A stretch of DNA of 64,000 nt from positions 19,688,474 through 19,752,473 of the forward strand of contig NC_058159.1 of NCBI RefSeq assembly GCF_020080835.1, written 5' to 3'. Of this stretch, positions 21,011-31,261 are shown in pieces. Origin of the DNA: Cotesia glomerata (taxonomy: Eukaryota; Arthropoda; Insecta; Hymenoptera; Braconidae). The position numbers were made by a program, and so were the translations under genes. Each line of letters begins with the position of its first letter. Position 1 is the first letter of the stretch. Below the pieces are notes generated by a model. The model was not told the DNA's origin and made no database searches. It saw only the letters and a list, made by a program, of their open reading frames with translations.

Positions 21011-21777
21011 CAATATACTATTTTTCTTTATAGCCGATCGAAAGTACGTAAAATATTTAATGTACTGCATCGAAAATAATTGATGCCTGCCCCCGACATT
21101 TGCGGCACGAGCGAAGCGAGTGCTGCTGGTCGAGGGGGGGGGGGGGCATCAAATAAAAAAAAATTAATGTAAAATCAAATAAAAAATAATTAACAAACAT
21201 TTTTTTTGAAAAATTTTTAGATTGAATAAAACTGAAATTTCTTGAATTCAACAAACACAATAAAGATTATTCTTGGTTAAAAATAAAAAAAAACGAGCAT
21301 ATTATCTGAAAATTAACAATAAATAAAAATCAAATTAAATTGTCGTTACTGCGTAGATTTTTTTAAATAATTTATCAATTAAATAAAGTTGATCCATTTT
21401 ACACATGCCACTGTCAAACTGAACCTTAGTACAATACAATTTGGTTATAAGTTACATCGGATGATCTACTCACTCTTACGGCAGTTATATCTACATATGA
21501 AATATTTCATGTAAGTAGAAGAAAGAAAGAAATATAACCAAGTTGTGTTGTACCATTAATCGTAAATGATCAGCGTAAACAAAATATAGTTAGTAACAAA
21601 TGACTAATGTCAGTCGCGGTATGTGTAGCTAGGACGAATGTGTAGCTTTACCAAAATGCACAAATCTTTAACTTTCTGCCTCGAAATAGATGCAAAAGAT
21701 GCGTACTTTCGACCGAGGTATAAAGAAAAATATTTTATTAAAAAGTTAAAAAGCTTATATCGTTAAAAATATCAGTA
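21011..21777. other. Spacer with GC-rich transposon-end-like block
   Basis: Positions 21083-21150 are GC-rich (cacgagcgaagcgagtgctg, then a long G run), similar in wording to 47575-47600 (cgagcgaagcgagggctggc). Such blocks occur here near transposon ends. The remainder is AT-rich with no gene seen. Confidence 0.4.
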
Positions 21778-21970
21778 CACGGAAAAAAATTTCTGGGAAA
21801 ATTTACGATACAACTATTGTAAAGCTGGACAATACTTCCATTACTATTAATTGTCAAATATTTCATAATAAAATTTACTATTTATTCATGAAATTTTACA
21901 ACTTACGATTAGAAAAAGTACGATATTACTATTGTAAATAGTAAGAGATTAAAATTTCCAGTGCTGCCTC
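21778..21970 (+). mobile_element. Family T end sequence (forward)
   Basis: It starts cacggaaaaaaatttctggg after TA (21776-21777) and matches the reverse complement of 12053-12214. It stops at the shared word agtgctgcc, next to an unrelated LTR-like region. No partner terminus was found, so it is a partial copy. Confidence 0.6.
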
Positions 21971-21988
21971 TGTATCTTTCCTATAGAA

Positions 21989-23245
21989 TGTAACGTGGTA
22001 GATTTTTTATTCAACGCCCAATACTTGGGGTATTATAGCCTTCCAGGCTCGAATCCAACGTCGTGAATGTTATGTGTGAATGAATGAAAATTTTACTAAT
22101 TTTTATGAATTATTTTGTATAAATACGTAACGCTGGGCGAGTAACGAAGACAGAGGGAGTCAGAGCGAGTACGAGGCTATGCATTGGAGCGACAAGGATA
22201 GAGCTACGACGATAATAAGCGAGTACCGAAGCGAGCGAGGCACCGAGCGGCGTAAGCACCCGAGAGGTCTGAGGACAATCGAAGATGCATTGCCGCACGT
22301 TCCAATACGACGATCACCATCGATGACAGTTGGTTAGTCAGTACTGCAGGAGCAGAGGTGACTAAAGACTGTCGTGGAGGTCCGTTGACTGTTATACGGA
22401 CCTAGATCAACTATCGACGGGGATCAATTCCAATGGAAATGAAGACTAGCGCCACCAACTTCAACGAAGGAAGAAGCGAGTACTTCTCTATGAGGAAGAG
22501 GATTCGAGGCTGGACTGTTGACGGATTCGGACGCGCTTTTGCGCGCTCCGCAACCTAAAGTTAATTTCGAAGTATTGTCGCGATTTTGTTCACTTGAAAT
22601 TAATTGATAAATTGTATTGAAGTATTTATTTTTTTTAAAATAATTTATTTATCGAATCGACCGCATGAAGCTTTTCCGAGCTGCTACGATGAGGACGACG
22701 CTCAATTGCTTGGTAAGCCCACGTTCTTGTTCAGTGTTGAATCCAGCGTTTCGAGTCCACGTTGTAATTTTGTAAAATATTTTGATTAACAAAATAATAC
22801 GCGAGGATTCAACGCTTTACGATTATTTTTTTTTGTAATGCTGTTATTACATAGTGTGATTGCCGATGTATGAATGCGAGTGTGAGAAATAAAATTGAGG
22901 TGACGACGTTTTAAATTTGGTTTAAAATTAAGAGAAACGTTAAGTTACGACGTTTTAATAATTTTGTTAAAAGTTAATATCGACCTCCGACGTATATTTT
23001 GTTAAATAAATTGTTATTTTTTTCTGTTAAATTCTTCTGAATTTATTTCGAGTAATTTTAAGAATTTTCGTTTAGTTTGCTGTCCTATTTTTTAACAACG
23101 AGAATTTCAGCATGGCCCGCCACCCTGAGGAAGAGGTAAGAGCTAGCCGAAGTCGCAGTAGTAATTAATTGGAGATCATTCTCCTGGCGCCCTTTTTTTA
23201 ATAATAATTCTCTTTTTTAGTAAGCCAAAAATTTCAAATATAAAC
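21989..23245 (+). mobile_element. LTR-element-like fragment (possible LTR plus leader)
   Basis: Positions 21989-22851 begin tgtaacg and end attaca, a plausible LTR span, with GC-rich promoter-like sequence at 22130-22560. The following leader has a short ATG frame at 23112 (MARHPEEEVRAS) with a GAG|GTAAGA donor-like site. No gag/pol genes follow and the flanking duplication is unclear. The LTR call is tentative. Confidence 0.35.
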
Positions 23246-23584
23246 GGTGAGCCTGGCTTGGTAAATCCCCGGGTCAGGCTAAACCACGTTATAAGAAGTA
23301 TAACAAATTTTACAATAGTTGAATTGGAATGTTTTTCAATTAGTGTGAGTAATGGCCGTGCACAGCGCTAGACTCCGAGTTTACGTAAATCTTGAAGGAC
23401 TATGATCGTAGTCTACCTCGGATAGCGTAGAAGGAGAGTCTCCGGCTGCCAACAAAGAGTACTGGATTCGATTCCCGGATAAGACGAAAAATTCCGATTT
23501 CTTTTTTCGTTTACGGTAAAGGTAGCAATTAGTCCAACCTCCTCTCCCCCCCCCCCTAAAATTTATTATATGAATTTATTTACA

Positions 23585-23586
<2 letters not shown>

Positions 23587-23621
<35 letters not shown>
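23587..23621. repeat. (TA)n microsatellite
   Basis: Uninterrupted alternating TA sequence of about 35 bases. Confidence 0.95.
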
Positions 23622-23622
<1 letters not shown>

Positions 23623-23731
23623 AATAAGTGTATTTTTCATGTATTTATAAGTATTTACGTATTAATTTATGCATATATCTATACCAAAACGTTTTAAATA
23701 AGAATGGTTTGCGACCGCTGATATACGCATA

Positions 23732-24415
23732 CCCTAGTAGAAATAATCGAGTTTTCACTGGATATAAACCAGTAACTGGCCAGTGATATCCAGTAAAAAC
23801 TTGAAATCGCGCCACCTACAACTAAGTCATAAACATTGGTTACACCGACAGTGTATCTTTACTAGTGTGTGTGTGGGTGTGTGTGTTTGTTTATTTTTTT
23901 TGTTAACCTGTACGCATCATTATAGTAATTATTATTAAAAAACAGTATAAATAAATCAAAATTAGTGTTTATTAACGTGTAAATAATTTCCAATATATAT
24001 TTCAAAATGGATGCAGTGAAAAAAAATGACACATTATATAAATTGCGACTGTGGGCATTAAAAACAAATCTCCAATTCAAAATAATCATTTTCTTATTCT
24101 ATTGTAAGATTTATTATTAGTCTATCAGTCTAATGATATTATATATTTTATAATGTACACATAAATGAAACTTTTTTATATCATATCGTTTATTAAACAT
24201 TATTTTGCATTTATTTGACAATTTTAATAACGCCTAATAACCTCAGAATTTGAAACTGACAGTTTCACTAAAGCCGCCATAATGTTTTGTTAGATCTCTA
24301 GTAAAACTTGCCAGTTACTAGACAGAAACTTGATATTACACTGGCCAGTTACTGGTTTAAGTCTAGTAAAACTGGCCAGTTACTGGCTAAAAACTTGATT
24401 TCATTTCTACTAGGG
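23732..24415. mobile_element. MITE with CCCTAGTAGAAAT ends and TA target
   Basis: The left end ccctagtagaaataatcgag is inverted at the right as cttgatttcatttctactaggg. Both are flanked by TA (23730-23731 and 24416-24417). Subterminal ccagttactgg words recur four or more times near both ends. The interior is AT-rich with a short TG run. There is no transposase, so the element is non-autonomous. Confidence 0.8.
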
Positions 24416-24441
24416 TATACATATAATATATACACACACAC

Positions 24442-24445
<4 letters not shown>

Positions 24446-24510
<65 letters not shown>
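24446..24510. repeat. (TA)n microsatellite
   Basis: Uninterrupted alternating TA sequence of about 65 bases. Confidence 0.95.
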
Positions 24511-24754
24511 CGTGGTGGAATTACGACGCACGCGCACTGCACTCGTTCACTCTACTTGACTCTCCTTAACTCTTCCCACTCTTTAAAATATATAAGGCTT
24601 GCTCGGCTTGCTATACAAGCGATTCCCCCACTCGCCTACTTTAAACTTTCACTCAATGCTTCTCCTCTAGCGCTACTTCCCCTTTTCCGCCTCAAATCGT
24701 TGAATTTTACCCTTCGTAAAGAAGTTTCACTTCAAAAACCGACTATCAATTTTT
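24511..24754 (+). other. GC-richer LTR-like scrap
   Basis: It begins aacgtggtggaattacgacg, like the start of the fragment at 21989 (aacgtggtagattttttatt). It contains pyrimidine-rich sequence and a tatataaggc promoter-like word near 24589. It may be a piece of an LTR. No gene is seen. Confidence 0.3.
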
Positions 24755-25099
24755 ACAATAGTTGAATTGTAAAGTTCACAAACACATATTGTATAATTCG
24801 CTCTATAGTATTCGACTTTTTAAGTCTCTCGCTAGTGTTGTTTGTTGGATAAAATTTACAACAGTAGATCGTAAAAATTATGAAATGAGAAGTAGGTATA
24901 GTCAACCGTTACTATTTCATTCAATAAAAATTACGATAGTAAAATAGTAAAAATTCCTTCAATTTTCTTTCCATGTAGACAAAATACAACGTCAATTTCT
25001 AATTATTGAAATTTTTTAAGACATAAGCTCATCCTGATTTTACGCTCATCGAGACCTATCAATTGAGTACGCTTCTGTCAAAATGATTATTATTGAAAA

Positions 25100-25456
25100 T
25101 TTAATTAATCAACATTTTTACAAATTTTATTCATTATTATTTAGCCGTTGCCATGGTAATCGTTGCCAAAGTGGTTGCCATAGTAATGAAAAGCGACAAC
25201 AATGAAAATGTTACATCAACTTTTTAATAAAGGATTGCCTGCGACATGAAAATCATGTTACTGCCACATGAAAATCATGTTTCTGTCACATGAAAATCAT
25301 GTTGATATGTCATTTATGCTTTAGTTATAAGCCCCAAAAACTGTTTTTTCGGTAAATGTAAATCGGCAGAGGTTACCGATTTTTCGGTAGAGGCTACCGA
25401 TTGGAAATCGGTAGCTGCTACCGAAAAATAATCGGTAACCTCTACCGATTATTTTT
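25100..25456 (-). repeat. Reverse copy of the ATCGGTAG-motif repeat
   Basis: It matches 3895-4790 in reverse orientation: the gaggttaccgattttt/aatcggtag cluster at 25360-25455, three acatgaaaatcatgtt words at 25247-25303, and cgttgccatggtaatcgttgcc near 25143-25166. It lacks the 534-base MITE present in the other copy. Confidence 0.75.
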
Positions 25457-25922
25457 TTCAGTGTAATTTTTTTTTTTAAATAAAAAACATATGAAGGTGG
25501 TAAGCACGTGGGATTTTTTTGATTTATTTGATGTTACACGGAAAAAAAATTTTCGTTCTGGTAACCTAACTGTAGAGTTACCACAACTATACACAGTTTA
25601 CTGTTCGTTGTAGAGTTACAGTAACAAAATGTTATTTAGTTCTGATAACTCAATGTTGTTGAGCTCTCAGAGCTCTACGGGATTGTTCTCAGAGCCAAAC
25701 GGTATAGTTGGGAGCGCTCTGCGTTGCGCAGTAGTGGAGTGCGCTGACATATTTCATAACCTTCTAAAATGACAAACAGAATTATTTTGTTACTCATCCA
25801 TATTATTAAAAATTTAAGAGGACAATTAAGTTTCCAGTTTATTTATTTAAGGAAATAAGTTTTTTTTTTTTGTCAAATTGAATTTCATTAGAACAGTTTT
25901 GTATTTATGGTTTTTCAAGGTT

Positions 25923-27063
25923 CACGGAGAAAAAAGTATTGCTATTATAGTGATCCAGTGGATCGTGAACGTAGTATTGTGATTAGCTCAAAACAGTATC
26001 GTCATTTTCACGCTATTATAATCTGATATACTCTATACTTCGGATTCTTATACGAACTTTCCATGGTATAGTGAATATGTCAAAATGTATTGCGATCATA
26101 AAGAAACGTTTCCTTACTACGGCGAAACAGATCGTGATTATCACGATCCACGACGCCTTCAGCGCCGCCACGCATAACCTAGTCTGAAACTCTTACGAGT
26201 AGATTTGTTTACAATTTTGGTGATGAAATAGTGATAATTACATAAATTAGTTCTTTAATATCAACAGCGATATGGATGATTGGGTTGTTGATAAATTACA
26301 CAAGTGGAATCTTGAAAAATTTGTGTCGATTTTTGAAGGCTATAGTAAAGAAATAAATCTTCCTATGTTAACTGTGTTAATGTCGTGTCCGTGGTTATTG
26401 TATATAATTCTTCTGCGTTGATAAGAAGAAAAAATGCACATTATATATTGTATTAAATAAATAAAATTCTTGTTTTCATAAAAGTCTTTTTTAGCATAAA
26501 TGATATGATCCCATACTATTTTATACAAAAAAATATAATTGTATGGAGTACGTTCAGTAATAAAGGAGTAAAAATTCCATTAAAAAATTTTTTTCTTATG
26601 ACAAAAATATTTGCCTCTTTTAAATGAATATTTCGATAATAAAAATTTTCAGGCTAATAATATTTGTAAAAATAAAAAAAAAAGTTATATAAGATAAAGT
26701 CCAACTGCTGTAAGTCATTATTTAAAAATTTTTAAACCTAACCCAATTCTTGACTGTCATAATCTACACAAAAATTTTAAACTAATCAAGCTACAATAGG
26801 AATTTTTATTTATGTTAATAACAATAATATACCAAAAAACTAAAAAAACAATAATCTACAATAAAATATAATTAACATTTAATTAAAGACAACTTAATCA
26901 TCTATAAACCATAGCAATATAGACACTCGATATCCGAATCCATGTGGATCGTAATAATCCCGATCTACTAAATCGGGCATATGCACATTTAAAGTATAGT
27001 CATACGAGGATCATGATCATCACCATACTGTATCGTGAAAATAGCAATACTTTTTTCTCCGTG
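25923..27063. mobile_element. Nested family T element
   Basis: The ends are cacggagaaaaaagtattgc and gcaatacttttttctccgtg, a perfect 20-base inverted repeat that continues imperfectly (attatagtgatcc..., tactgtatcgtgaaaa). It is flanked by TT on both sides. It lies wholly inside the element at 25537-27645. It contains a short frame with SAM-domain-like wording (26272-26421) but no transposase. Confidence 0.75.
26272..26421 (+). CDS. Short ORF, 49 aa, possibly SAM-domain-like start
   Basis: The frame opens with an ATG and reads MDDWVVDKLHKWNLEKFVSI, then FEGYSKEINLP. The W-x(7)-W-x-L-x(2)-F-x(3)-F spacing resembles the first two helices of a SAM domain, a protein-interaction module. The frame then turns hydrophobic and stops (TGA at 26419-26421), so a full domain is not encoded unless splicing continues it. 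It sits inside a foldback element and could be a captured exon or chance. I do not claim a function. Confidence 0.25.
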   Translation: MDDWVVDKLHKWNLEKFVSIFEGYSKEINLPMLTVLMSCPWLLYIILLR

Positions 27064-27647
27064 TTCATTTGCAGTGATTGTTAATTTAATTTATTAGTTG
27101 AATCTATTGTGATAAGTAATAAGTTATCGGAATACATTAAAAAGACCCCATTCAACACAAAATACAATTTGTTTTCGTTTATTTATCTTTTCTTGTGCAT
27201 ATACGGTAGTGATTTTATGTCCAATATTTATTGATATAATTAAGAAAATAAGATAATTTTGTGACGACCATATTTTTATTTTACAAATAATTTTTATTTG
27301 TAATATCAGTTCTATTATTATTTTATTTCTATTATAATACTATTCTTATTTGTCATATACAATTATTGTTGGCAATATAAATTCATTCTGCCGCATTTAT
27401 TTATTAAATTATCAATGCTAAATCGTAAAAAAAAATTATTAAGCAGAATGCCAAAAATTCGTTATAGTCTCAGAACAATCCTGTAGAGTTATGAGAGGTA
27501 AATAACGTTTAGCTCTCAGAGCTCAACGATGTAGAGTTGCAGGAGCCAAACGGTATTGTTACTATAGGAATACGTTAACCTACTGGAACTTTTTACAACT
27601 GACTAACTACTATAGAGTTCCTATAGCAAAATTTTTTTCTCCGTGTA

Positions 27648-28647
27648 TTGATTTTATTTCCTCCAAATAATAAGTTGGTTTGGTAAGATGTAAAGTCTTG
27701 TTGCTAGGCAACGGTTGCTATGGCGGTGTTATGTCCAAGGGCGTTTAAGTGGTAGCGTAAACGGTGGAGGTTTGGACTAACGGTTTAAAGAATACGCAAC
27801 GGAGTTTTAATTCCGTTGTTTTAATTATTTATGTGGGACGTTTTCGACGGACGAATTTACCATGCCTTCGTTTGAGACTGAACACGGATTTTATTAAGAA
27901 TAGATGTACTTACTCTTTGCAGGATTTTTTTGTTACCGGATCCGTGATCCCGGGGCCGCTTTTAGCGCCTTTTCCTTGAATTGGCCCTCTGGTTGGTCCT
28001 TGCAGCGGATGGAGTTGGATGGATTTGGGGCTGCTTACTTTAAGGGCTTCTTATTTTTAAGAAATGAATTAACTCGAAACTGATTTCACTTCTTTTGATA
28101 TTTATTTTTATAACCACAAAACTTACACTTTCACAATTTTAATTTTAACGTAATTTATTTTAATGAATTTTATTGATTTGGTTGAGCTAACGTCCTCCAG
28201 TCCCCCGTAGGGTAAAGGGCGCAAAACTAGCTTTTAGGAAATTTTGAATAAACTTAATGACCGAATTCTCGCCTAAGTGCAGGGCAAATTAGAACTTTGA
28301 GAATATGGTTCTCTATGATTTACTTACTGGCCGCATTCTCGCCTAAGTGCAGGGCAAATTAGAACTTTGAGAATACGACTCTCTAAGATACTTAAAATTA
28401 ATACGTGGCCTGCCGGTTAAACCGCGTCCAAACTTCCTTTAAGTGCAGTGCAAATTAAAGCAAAGGACTCTACAAGGCACGGGCCCGTCAATCAAACGCG
28501 GAAGTCGAATTAATTAACAAAGACCGGGAGCGGTCTCCGTTTCTCGTTTTTAAATGCTCGCGGTGCTGAGTTTGCAAAAGTCCCCGCTAGTCAACCAGCA
28601 GTCGCGTAGCTTCTATTTTATTGTGGCTTTCGCGCATGGAGAAGTCT
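27648..28647. other. Unassigned repeat-rich region next to the gap
   Basis: Positions 27675-27730 (gttggtttggtaagatgtaaa..ttgctaggcaacggttgctatgg) recur at 39020-39075. A block containing cgcctaagtgcagggcaaat and agaactttgagaat occurs at 28270 and 28340 (70-base step), with a diverged third copy near 28436. The GC-rich wording suggests an LTR element leader, but no coding frame is recognised. Confidence 0.4.
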
Positions 28648-28747
28648 NNNNNNNNNNNNNNNNNNNNNNNNNNNNNNNNNNNNNNNNNNNNNNNNNNNNN
28701 NNNNNNNNNNNNNNNNNNNNNNNNNNNNNNNNNNNNNNNNNNNNNNN
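28648..28747. other. Assembly gap (100 N)
   Basis: Exactly 100 undetermined bases, the usual placeholder for a gap of unknown size. It adjoins the first of three related repeat copies, which probably caused the break. Confidence 0.99.
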
Positions 28748-29752
28748 ATTCATTATCTTTTGAAATTAACCATTTTGTTTATATTTTTCATCTAGGTTAC
28801 ACCATAAAAGTATTTATTGTATTCCTATCGAAGCGGGCGGGTATCAGCTAGTTATTAATAAATTCATAACAAATTAAGTGGTATTAAAAATATATTTATT
28901 ATTACTCATTTTATTAGAAATTATCTTAAATCGACCGTTTTTTATAATAATTTAACGATATCGTTGTAAAATTTTAGAGAAGACGCATCAGACACAATTT
29001 ACCATTTTAATTTTAATCATTAAAATCAGTATAATCATTTAACAATATCAACTTGATAATATTTATGTTTAATTTATCTGTGTTATGATATAATCGAGTT
29101 CATCCCTTCATGATTATTCCAATACATATAAGTTATTTCAGTTATTAATGATTTAGCTATTCTTTCTTAAAAACGTATGATTATGAATTCCTACTGTCCC
29201 AACAGTCAATCGGATAAAATTTAAAAATCAATCATTTTGACAGTTATTATAGCAACGGTAACCATGATAACGGTAACCATGGTAACGGCAAACTGGCGGT
29301 AACGGTAACCATGGCAACGGTAACCACGGCAACGGTAACCATAGCAACGGTAACCATGGCAACGATAACCATGACAATGGTAACCATGGCAAAGGTTGAT
29401 TAGCGTGGGTGGTTGTAGGGGGTTTGAGTTCGATAATTTACGGGTGCCACTGATGGTTTCTTAGATTAGAGGGTCAAAATGATATTTCGCTCCCAAAAAA
29501 AGAGAGAGATATAGGGAAGGGGAAAGATTATAGGGCACGGGAGGGGAGGAGAAGAATGAGAGGGAGGGGAGGGGAGGGCATATGTGATGGTAGACGAAAA
29601 ATTCATTTTGGCTAGGAATTGCGTAAAATCCGTTCTTAGTGAGCGTCTACATCACGAATGGAGTAACTATGCTAAATTTCAAGTCAATCGGGCGAATAGT
29701 TTCGGAGATCTCGTGATGAGTGAGTGGTATTTCGCTTATATATATATAGATT
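28748..29752 (+). repeat. Composite repeat copy A (with X-box minisatellite)
   Basis: Shared order with copies B and C: an AT-rich head, tatgattatgaattcctactgtccc, the aacggtaaccatgg minisatellite (29257-29396), a ttgattagcgtgggtggttg block, a purine-rich tract (29500-29580), and a 3' block (about 29584-29752). The 3' block reads gtcaatcgggcgaatagttt and ends cgcttatatatatatagat. That ending resembles the 3' ends of RTE-type or related retroelements. Copies A and C are nearly identical across about 1 kb. Confidence 0.75.
29257..29396 (+). repeat. 15-bp X-box-like minisatellite, array A
   Basis: Nine or so degenerate units of ggtaaccatggcaac. Several match GTNRCC-N2-RGYAAC, the RFX-factor X-box consensus. 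One unit is disrupted (ggcaaactggcggtaac). Confidence 0.75.
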
Positions 29753-30770
29753 ATCTTAAATCTACCTTTTTTTATAATAATTTAACGATATTGTTGTGAA
29801 ATTTTAGAGAAGATACATCAAACACAATTTACCATTTTAATTTTAATCATTAAAATCAGTATAATCATTTAACAATATCAACATTAATATTTATGTTATA
29901 TTTATCTGTTTTATGATATAATGGAGTTCATCCTTCATGATCATTCCAATACATATTAGCTATTTCAGTTATTAATGATTTAGCTATTCTTTCTTAAAAA
30001 AAGTATGATTATGAATTCCTACTGTCCCAACAATCAATCGATAAAAATCGATGTATTTGCCTAACATTGTATAGAATAATACTGTTGAATAATAATTGTA
30101 TAGAATATTAATATTTAGTAACTTTCTACTTTTATTCTAATCATTCCTCTGAATTTAATTTACAACCGAATTTGTTATTACAATTTATTTATTTTAACAG
30201 TTGTTATAGCAACGGTAACCATGGCAACGGTAACCATAGCAACGGTAACCATGGCAACGGTAACCATGGCAACGGTAACCATGGCAACGGTAACCATGGC
30301 AACGGTAACCATGGCAACGGTAACCATGGCAACGGTAACCATGGCAACGGTAACCATGGCAACGGTAATCATGGCAACGGTAACCATGGCAACGGTATCC
30401 ATGGCAACAGTTGATTAGCGTGGGTGGTTGCGGGGGGAGGTGAGTTCTATAATTTATGGGTGCCACTTGATAGGTTTCTTAGATTGGCGAATCAAAATGA
30501 CATTTTCTAAAAAAAAAAAAGAGAGAGAGATATAGGGAAGGGGGAAGAAGGCACGGGAGGGGAGGGGAAGGATGAGAGGGAGGGGAGGGGGTAGCATACG
30601 TGATGGTAGACGAAAAATCCATTTTGGCTAGGAATTGCGTAAAATCCGTTCTTAGTGAGCGTCTACATCACGAATGGAGTAACTATGCTAAATTTCAAGT
30701 CAATCGGGCGAATAGTTTCGGAGATCTCGTGATGAGTGAGTGGTATTTCGCTTATATATATATAGATAAT
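29753..30770 (+). repeat. Composite repeat copy B
   Basis: Same structure as A, but with 150-200 extra AT-rich bases before the minisatellite and a longer, purer array (30214-30408). Its 3' block again ends cgcttatatatatatagat. The frame through the 3' block (MMVDEKSILARNC...) is conserved only because the copies are similar, and it matches no protein I know. Confidence 0.7.
30214..30408 (+). repeat. 15-bp X-box minisatellite, 13 units (array B)
   Basis: Exactly 195 bases in thirteen 15-base units of ggtaaccatggcaac. Ten or more are identical, with single changes (atagc, taatc, tatcc). Each standard unit contains gtaaccatggcaac, a perfect fit to the X-box consensus GTNRCC-N(0-3)-RGYAAC bound by RFX-family factors. 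Whether any RFX protein binds here is unknown. Confidence 0.9.
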
Positions 30771-30892
30771 CAATCAATCAATGGGTCAGTTAGTCAGTAA
30801 ATCTGTCATTAGACAGATTTCCGCATCACCCATGACGTACTGTGTAGTGAGATGCGTTCCCATTATAATAATGTTATCCTAAACATTTAGTC

Positions 30893-31142
30893 TAGACTGG
30901 ATAGGTCAAATGGTAGAGTAGCCGACATGTCACCGGAAGGTTCTGGGTTCGAATCCCTGTCCGAGCTATCTGAATTTTTTCTCGCATATTCTGTAAACTC
31001 TTATTAAGAAGGTCCTTCCTATTTCTTTCTCAATCTCTTCCTCCTCCAATTATTCTGTTACGTGAATGTTGGAACGATTCACGTAATAATTATCCGTAAC
31101 TCCTATTCTTTTCCGCTTCATAGTATTATTTAATTTTAAAAA
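30893..31142 (+). mobile_element. tRNA-derived SINE, copy 1
   Basis: The tRNA-like head (about 30895-30968) has ggtcaaatggtagagtagcc as D-arm/A-box region and ctgggttcgaatccct as T-arm/B-box region. A body of about 165 bases (ctcgcatattctgtaaactc ... gtaactcctattctt) ends AT-rich. Head plus body recur at 37507-37757. Confidence 0.75.
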
Positions 31143-31261
31143 ATGTCAATAATTTTTTTAATTTTAAAAATGTTAATAATAAAATACTTTTTCTCATATA
31201 TTTAATACTCGCTAACACCGGTCATCACAAACAATCACTTTTCTCTAATTCAAAATTTATA

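Larger units (their letters stand above)
23395..24975 (-). mobile_element. Family T element (reverse), split by about 1.2 kb
   Basis: The tRNA-like core lies at 23405-23490 on + (cctcggatagcgtagaagga as A-box region, ggattcgattcccgg as B-box region). The segment at 24755-24975 ends ttttctttccatg, followed by TA. Both match 9185-9600 in reverse. The pieces are separated by an insertion at about 23555-24755 that contains another MITE, two TA microsatellites and an LTR-like scrap. Confidence 0.6.
25537..27645. mobile_element. Family T foldback element hosting a nested element
   Basis: The ends are cacggaaaaaaaattttc and aaaatttttttctccgtg, flanked by TA (25535-25536 and 27646-27647). The subterminal arms (25555-25700 and 27465-27635) are diverged inverted copies rich in gtagagttac and gagctctcaga words. 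A second element with similar ends sits inside at 25923-27063. Confidence 0.7.

Noticed and set aside
30172..30466. Open frames of GNHGN, MVTVA or ATVTM repeats
   Set aside because: A 15-base minisatellite is open in several frames on both strands. There is no sign of coding constraint.
29584..30800. Conserved frame MMVDEK...LARNCVKSVLSERLHHEW in three copies
   Set aside because: The copies are near-identical DNA, so frame conservation carries no information. The sequence looks like a retroelement 3' non-coding end.
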